DNA from: Verrucomicrobiota bacterium
GTDB taxonomy: Bacteria > Verrucomicrobiota > Verrucomicrobiia > Methylacidiphilales > UBA1321
DNA length: 38,700 nt
Direction of reading: 5' to 3'
NCBI GenBank assembly: GCA_013285645.1
Contig: JABDHJ010000021.1
Span: 3,198 to 41,897, forward strand
Within the stretch, counting starts at the first letter, position 1, and the number at the start of each line of letters is the position of its first letter. The notes beneath the pieces are model-generated. The model saw nothing but the letters and a program-made list of their open reading frames with translations. It was not told where the DNA came from and did no database searches. Positions 34,496-38,700 of the stretch are shown one piece after another. A program made the position numbers and the translations under genes.

Positions 34496-36868
34496 ATGTC
34501 CTTGGCGGGCATGGCATTCGACCTGCCTAAAGAATCCAGAAAATCAATGAACTCGTTTGCCAACATTCGTAAGGTTGCCTTTTTAGGTGACTATCTCCCT
34601 CGCAAATGCGGGATTGCGACTTTCACGCATGATTTGCGCACGTCCATTTCCGAGAAATTTCCTGATATCGAGAGCTTCGTCGTTCCCGTAAATGATCTTC
34701 CGGAAGGCTATGACTATCCCGGTGAAGTCCGCTTTGAATTTTTTGAAAACGATCTCGATTCCTATCGTCGCACTGCGGACTATCTGAATTTCAACAACGT
34801 CGATGTTGTCTGCCTGCAGCACGAATATGGCATCTATGGCGGCCCCGCAGGAAGCTTCATTCTTCCGCTTTTGCGAGATCTTCGCATCCCAATTGTCACG
34901 ACCCTTCACACCGTTCTTCAAAAACCGAACACGGATCAGCGCCGCGTCCTGCGAGAGCTGTCCCGGCTCTCGTCGCGGATGGTTGTCATGAGTGAGCGCG
35001 GCAAAAAAATGCTGCAGGAGATCTACGATATTCCCGAGGATAAAATCGATCTCATCCCTCACGGCATCCCCGATGTCCCCTTCGTCGATCCCAATTTTTT
35101 CAAGGATCAATTCGGTGTCGAGGGAAAGCATGTCCTGCTCACGTTCGGCCTGCTGTCACCCAATAAGGGAATCGAATTCGTTCTTCGCGCGCTCCCCGAA
35201 ATCGTCAAAGAATTCCCCAAACTGGTGTACCTCGTCTTGGGTGCGACTCATCCCAATCTCATCCGCGAAAATGGCGAGACCTATCGTCTCAGTCTCGAAC
35301 GCATCGTGCAGGACCTCGGCATCAAGCGCCACGTCAGCTTTTACAATCGCTTTGTTGATTTGGAAGAATTGAAAAACTTCCTCGGCGTGGCGGATATTTA
35401 TGTCACTCCCTATCTGAACGCCGCGCAAATAACTTCCGGCACGCTGGCTTACGCCGTTGGCAGCGGCAAAGCGGTCATTTCCACTCCTTACTGGCACGCG
35501 GAAGAACTACTCGCCGATGATCGCGGCATCCTCGTGCCCTTCAGCGATTCAGCCGCCCTAGCACGGGAGATCATCGGCCTGCTCAAGGACGAAACGCGAC
35601 TTCATGCGATGCGCAAACACGCCTACATGTATGGACGCGACATGATCTGGAGTCGTGCCGCAGAACTTTACGTCGAGTCCTTTGAAAAGGCGCGCGCCAA
35701 TCCCGCCAATCAACCGGCACGACGCCAGGGCGTCCGCACGCTCGAGGAAGAACGCCTGGAACTTCCCCAGTTGCGCCTCGACCACCTCGTCGAGATGACC
35801 GATTCAACCGGCATATTTCAACATGCGGTTTTCTCGCTCCCCGATTTCACCCACGGCTACTGCACCGATGACAATGCCCGCGCCCTCATCGCCACCATCC
35901 TTTTTGAAGAAACGGATTGCGCCGAGCCCAAGTTGAAAAAACTGGAACGAACCTACGCGAGTTTTCTCCAGCACGCTTTCGATACCAAAACAAAACGATT
36001 TCGTAATTTCATGGGGTTCGATCGGCACTGGCTGGAAGAGGCAGGCTCTGGGGACAGCCAGGCCCGGGCCCTTTGGGCCTTGGGTACTTGCGTCGGACGT
36101 TCCCGCCAGCGCGACCTGCAGGTTTGGGCCGCACAACTTTTTGAAAAGGCGCTGCCTCCCTTGCTCGATCTCAACACTCCCCGCAGTTGGGCCTTCGCCC
36201 TGCTCGGCATCTATGAATATTTCCGGCTCTTTAATGGCGACCGCATGGTCGCGCAAGCCCGCGACACCTTCACGCAAAGGTTGATCGACCTCTATGAAAA
36301 AAACGCCACCGACGACTGGCCCTGGTTTGACGAAACCGTCTCGTATGCCAACGCCCGGCTTCCTCAGGTCCTGATCCTTGGCGGTCGATGGGCCGCCAAT
36401 CCGCGCGCATATGAAATTGGACTGCGCTCCCTTCGCTGGCTGGTGTCCGTCCAAACCTCGCCGACCGGCCATTTTCGCCCCGTCGGTTCAAACGGATTTT
36501 ATCCCCGCGGCGGTGTCCGGGCGGACTACGATCAACAGCCGATCGAAGCTCACGGCACGGTCTCCGCCTGCCTCGAAGCCTACCGGTCCACCAACGATGT
36601 CTTCTGGCATGACCAGGCTCGCATGGCTTTCGAGTGGTTTCTCGGACGCAACGATCTCGGCCTTGCGCTCTATGATCCCAAGACCGGCGGCTGTTGCGAC
36701 GGCCTGCATGTCGATCGCGTGAATGCCAATCAAGGCGCGGAATCGACTCTCGCTTATCTCATCGCCCTCGCCGAAATGGAACTGCTCGAAAACGATCTCA
36801 AGGCCTTCCAAAAACCGAGGGAGCAGGAGAGTGACCTGTTTGAAGTCAAAGATTTATCTCCAGTTTAA
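34496..36868 (+). CDS. GT4 glycosyltransferase fused to a six-hairpin glycosidase-like domain
   Basis: A 790-residue fusion. Residues of about 25-400 are a GT-B glycosyltransferase of family 4, with LGDYLPRKCGIATFTHDL at the N-domain, GLLSPNKGIEFVLRALPEI, and the donor-site stretch PYWHAEELLADDRGILVP. From about residue 425 on (RLDHLVEMTDSTG) the protein is (alpha/alpha)6-like, with HGYCTDDNARALI and DWPWFDETVSYANARLP. Such fusions are commonly followed, as here after 28 bases, by GH130. The sugar is probably mannose (inferred from GH130). The start may instead be ATG 34547, nearer to where conservation begins; neither has a clear ribosome site. Confidence 0.85.
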   Translation: MSLAGMAFDLPKESRKSMNSFANIRKVAFLGDYLPRKCGIATFTHDLRTSISEKFPDIESFVVPVNDLPEGYDYPGEVRFEFFENDLDSYRRTADYLNFNNVDVVCLQHEYGIYGGPAGSFILPLLRDLRIPIVTTLHTVLQKPNTDQRRVLRELSRLSSRMVVMSERGKKMLQEIYDIPEDKIDLIPHGIPDVPFVDPNFFKDQFGVEGKHVLLTFGLLSPNKGIEFVLRALPEIVKEFPKLVYLVLGATHPNLIRENGETYRLSLERIVQDLGIKRHVSFYNRFVDLEELKNFLGVADIYVTPYLNAAQITSGTLAYAVGSGKAVISTPYWHAEELLADDRGILVPFSDSAALAREIIGLLKDETRLHAMRKHAYMYGRDMIWSRAAELYVESFEKARANPANQPARRQGVRTLEEERLELPQLRLDHLVEMTDSTGIFQHAVFSLPDFTHGYCTDDNARALIATILFEETDCAEPKLKKLERTYASFLQHAFDTKTKRFRNFMGFDRHWLEEAGSGDSQARALWALGTCVGRSRQRDLQVWAAQLFEKALPPLLDLNTPRSWAFALLGIYEYFRLFNGDRMVAQARDTFTQRLIDLYEKNATDDWPWFDETVSYANARLPQVLILGGRWAANPRAYEIGLRSLRWLVSVQTSPTGHFRPVGSNGFYPRGGVRADYDQQPIEAHGTVSACLEAYRSTNDVFWHDQARMAFEWFLGRNDLGLALYDPKTGGCCDGLHVDRVNANQGAESTLAYLIALAEMELLENDLKAFQKPREQESDLFEVKDLSPV

Positions 36869-36896
36869 TTCTCATTCAACCTGAAAGAACCCCGCC

Positions 36897-38348
36897 ATGC
36901 ATGTCACTCGAACAGGTATCGTTATCAAACCGAATGCAGGTCGCGTTCTCTTTCGCCCCTTTAGCGAAGAAGCCGACCAACGCGTTCTGCGCATTCTTGC
37001 GCGCGTTCTGTCCATCACGGAACAAGAGGTGTCCACCACGCTTCAGGATGTCCTCAGTGAATTCGGTACGCGTCACCAGAAATTGCGTTATCACTTTCTG
37101 AACGCCTATGACAAAACCTCTCATCTGTTGCCGACCGATCAACCCCTCTCGGATGACCGCAAACTCCTCATTGGCGCCTATTTCACCAATGAGTATTCCC
37201 TGGAAGCTGCGGCCCTCTTCAACCCCTCCATCGTTTTACACCCGGATCAAAGCGGTCTTCCTGACGGAACCATGCGCTTTGTTCTCAGCTTGCGCGCAAC
37301 CGGCGAAGGCCACATTTCCTCCATTACCTTTCGCAGCGGCACGATCGACCAGAAGGGCACGATCGCGATCAATACCCCCACGCGCTTTGTCACTCTCCCG
37401 GAAAAAATCCCCAACTCCTCTTATGAGAAAGCCCTCTTTCACCGAAAACTGGATGAATTGGGCGTGGTCGAAGCCGCCGTCGAAACCGTCTTGGAAGTTT
37501 TGCCGGATTATTTCACCCTCGATGATCTGCGCCGGGAAATCCTGTTCCTGCGCCGCCATGCGCATCATCGCAATTCGGAATTCGATCGCAGCACCAGTCG
37601 CATGCTCCATCTGGCGCAATCCAATTACGAGGTCATCTATTCTCCCGACCAGCCTCTTTCCGAGCGCGTGATTTATCCCACCGCTCCAAACGAAACCAAC
37701 GGCATCGAAGACGCCCGCTTCGTCCGCTTTACGGAAGACGATGGCACGGCATCCTACGTCGCCACCTACACCGCCTATGATGGCCGCATCTTTCTCCCTC
37801 AACTTCTGGAGACCAAAGATTTTCTCCACTTCCGCATCAGCACCCTCAATGGCCCCGAGGTGCAGAACAAGGGCATGGCTCTTTTCCCCCGCCGCATCAA
37901 GGGCCGCTACGCCATGCTTTCACGCCAGGACGGAGAAAATCTTTTTCTCATGTATTCGGACGATCTTCACTTCTGGCATACGAAGGAAACTTTGCTCAAG
38001 CCGACTTATCCCTGGGAATTCTCAAAAATCGGCAATTGCGGTTCCCCCCTCGAAACCGAAAAAGGCTGGCTGGTGATCAGTCACGGCGTAGGCCCCATGC
38101 GCAAATATTCCATCGGTGCTTTCCTGCTTGATCTTGAAAATCCTTTGCGCGTGATTGCACGTTTGCCGCATCCACTGCTGAGTCCAAACGAAACGGAACG
38201 CGACGGCTATGTGCCCAACGTCGTCTACACCTGTGGGGCGATGATTCATGCAGGCCTGCTGATTCTTCCCTACGCGATGTCGGATTCGGCCAGTTCCTTC
38301 GCCACGGTGCCCGTCACCGAATTACTCGAGGCTATGCAGCCAGTCTAA
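36897..38348 (+). CDS. GH130-family beta-mannoside phosphorylase-like protein
   Basis: A 483-residue protein whose five-bladed beta-propeller covers about 245-480. GH130 enzymes reversibly phosphorolyse beta-mannosides to mannose 1-phosphate. Family motifs are NGIEDARFV with the proton-donor Asp272, KGMALFPRRI, IGNCGSPLE, and GYVPNVVYTCGA near the end. The first 240 residues are an extension absent from short GH130 enzymes, typical of the long form paired with GT4 proteins. Related GT108 enzymes synthesise mannan, so synthesis rather than breakdown is possible. There is no signal peptide. Subfamily and linkage cannot be told from the sequence alone. Confidence 0.85.
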   Translation: MHVTRTGIVIKPNAGRVLFRPFSEEADQRVLRILARVLSITEQEVSTTLQDVLSEFGTRHQKLRYHFLNAYDKTSHLLPTDQPLSDDRKLLIGAYFTNEYSLEAAALFNPSIVLHPDQSGLPDGTMRFVLSLRATGEGHISSITFRSGTIDQKGTIAINTPTRFVTLPEKIPNSSYEKALFHRKLDELGVVEAAVETVLEVLPDYFTLDDLRREILFLRRHAHHRNSEFDRSTSRMLHLAQSNYEVIYSPDQPLSERVIYPTAPNETNGIEDARFVRFTEDDGTASYVATYTAYDGRIFLPQLLETKDFLHFRISTLNGPEVQNKGMALFPRRIKGRYAMLSRQDGENLFLMYSDDLHFWHTKETLLKPTYPWEFSKIGNCGSPLETEKGWLVISHGVGPMRKYSIGAFLLDLENPLRVIARLPHPLLSPNETERDGYVPNVVYTCGAMIHAGLLILPYAMSDSASSFATVPVTELLEAMQPV

Positions 38349-38370
38349 GTTTTACGCAAGGGTATCCTTT

Positions 38371-38700
38371 ATGAAGACAAGACGCTGGTGGGTCATCATT
38401 ACGTTGGTTGGCTTCATTCAAATGCATTGCCATGGCAATGCTTTCTTTGGCCTGAGCAACGTGCAGGATATCGCGCAGAAACTTTCTCAGGGCCCTTATC
38501 AAGACACCACGGCGCCTCTGCCCAAGGAAATCGACAACATGGACTATGACGCCATGCGCGATGTCCGCTGGAAGGACGAGTATACCCTGTGGAAGGACAA
38601 GAACCTCCCCTTCCAGATAAAATTCTCTCAACGCAGCGGGTATCTACGGAATAAAATTAGTTTCTTCACCATAAGTCCGGAAGGCGTGAAGCCCTTTGCC
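38371..38700 (+). CDS. opgG: Second OpgG/MdoG protein, N-terminal part (runs off the window)
   Basis: The open frame of 110 codons continues past the window edge. A signal peptide (WWVIITLVGFIQMHCHGNA) is followed by a start typical of OpgG: NVQDIAQKLSQGPYQ, then LPKEIDNMDYDAMRDVRW and YTLWKDKNLPFQIKFS. It resembles E. coli OpgG more closely at this end than the copy at 30104, which lacks the DIA-x-K opening. Its place 22 bases after the GH130 gene makes it part of the same glycan locus. It may be OpgG proper or the OpgD paralogue. Confidence 0.85.
   Translation, partial: MKTRRWWVIITLVGFIQMHCHGNAFFGLSNVQDIAQKLSQGPYQDTTAPLPKEIDNMDYDAMRDVRWKDEYTLWKDKNLPFQIKFSQRSGYLRNKISFFTISPEGVKPFA

Noticed and set aside
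1..38700. CRISPR arrays, tRNA or rRNA genes, insertion-sequence transposases, integrases
   Set aside because: I looked for regular direct repeats, cloverleaf-type ends with TTCGAATC-like arms, and transposase motifs and found none. The repeats seen are GTAG hairpins without an encoded transposase.

Overview
The window is a GC-rich bacterial chromosome segment. Several traits point to Verrucomicrobiota or a close relative: a membrane mannosyltransferase-like protein with TPR repeats, Gfo/Idh/MocA and ThuA neighbours, GTAG-type palindromic repeats between genes, and the OpgG/OpgH glucan genes. This placement is inferred from gene content; there is no rRNA or marker gene here to confirm it.

Layout. 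1-4.3 kb: the 3' end of a copper P-type ATPase, a CPA2 cation/proton antiporter and a secreted lactonase-type beta-propeller. 4.3-6.5 kb: a GTAG repeat cluster, a Gfo/Idh/MocA oxidoreductase, a ThuA-like protein and a GmhB-type phosphatase cut off after its first motif. 6.7-8.8 kb: a MarR regulator with a palindromic operator candidate, then a permuted NlpC/P60 hydrolase and an alpha/beta hydrolase. 8.8-14.0 kb: a tightly coupled six-gene run of DUF2157, DUF4401 and GDYXXLXY membrane proteins, an Lgt-fold protein lacking Lgt catalytic residues, a cysteine-rich radical SAM enzyme resembling tetraether lipid synthase (Tes), and a small membrane protein. 14.1-16.2 kb: a ydaO-type (c-di-AMP) riboswitch and the SPFH protein behind it. 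16.5-20.0 kb: an apparently acquired two-gene module of an N6-adenine DNA methyltransferase and a PD-(D/E)XK nuclease-like protein, ending in an unusual pair of interleaved inverted repeats. 20.3-23.8 kb, minus strand: a TPR glycosyltransferase-like membrane protein, a doubtful small ORF and class I fructose-bisphosphate aldolase.

24.2-27.2 kb holds two convergent paralogous CheY-like regulators and a minus-strand group of small stress-type proteins (DUF883, 'plasmid stabilization' type, a 51-residue protein and a DUF4142 protein). 27.5-38.7 kb, plus strand, is a glycan locus: BglX-like beta-glucosidase, OpgG, a small protein that looks like the detached N-terminal part of OpgH, OpgH, a GT4/hairpin-glycosidase fusion, a GH130 mannoside phosphorylase-like protein and the start of a second OpgG.

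Envelope and osmotic adaptation recur across the window: a cation antiporter, a c-di-AMP riboswitch, DUF883/DUF4142 proteins and periplasmic glucan synthesis. The strongest candidates for new biology are the Tes-like/Lgt-like lipid operon, the expanded OPG locus, the riboswitch-controlled SPFH protein and the methyltransferase/nuclease pair.
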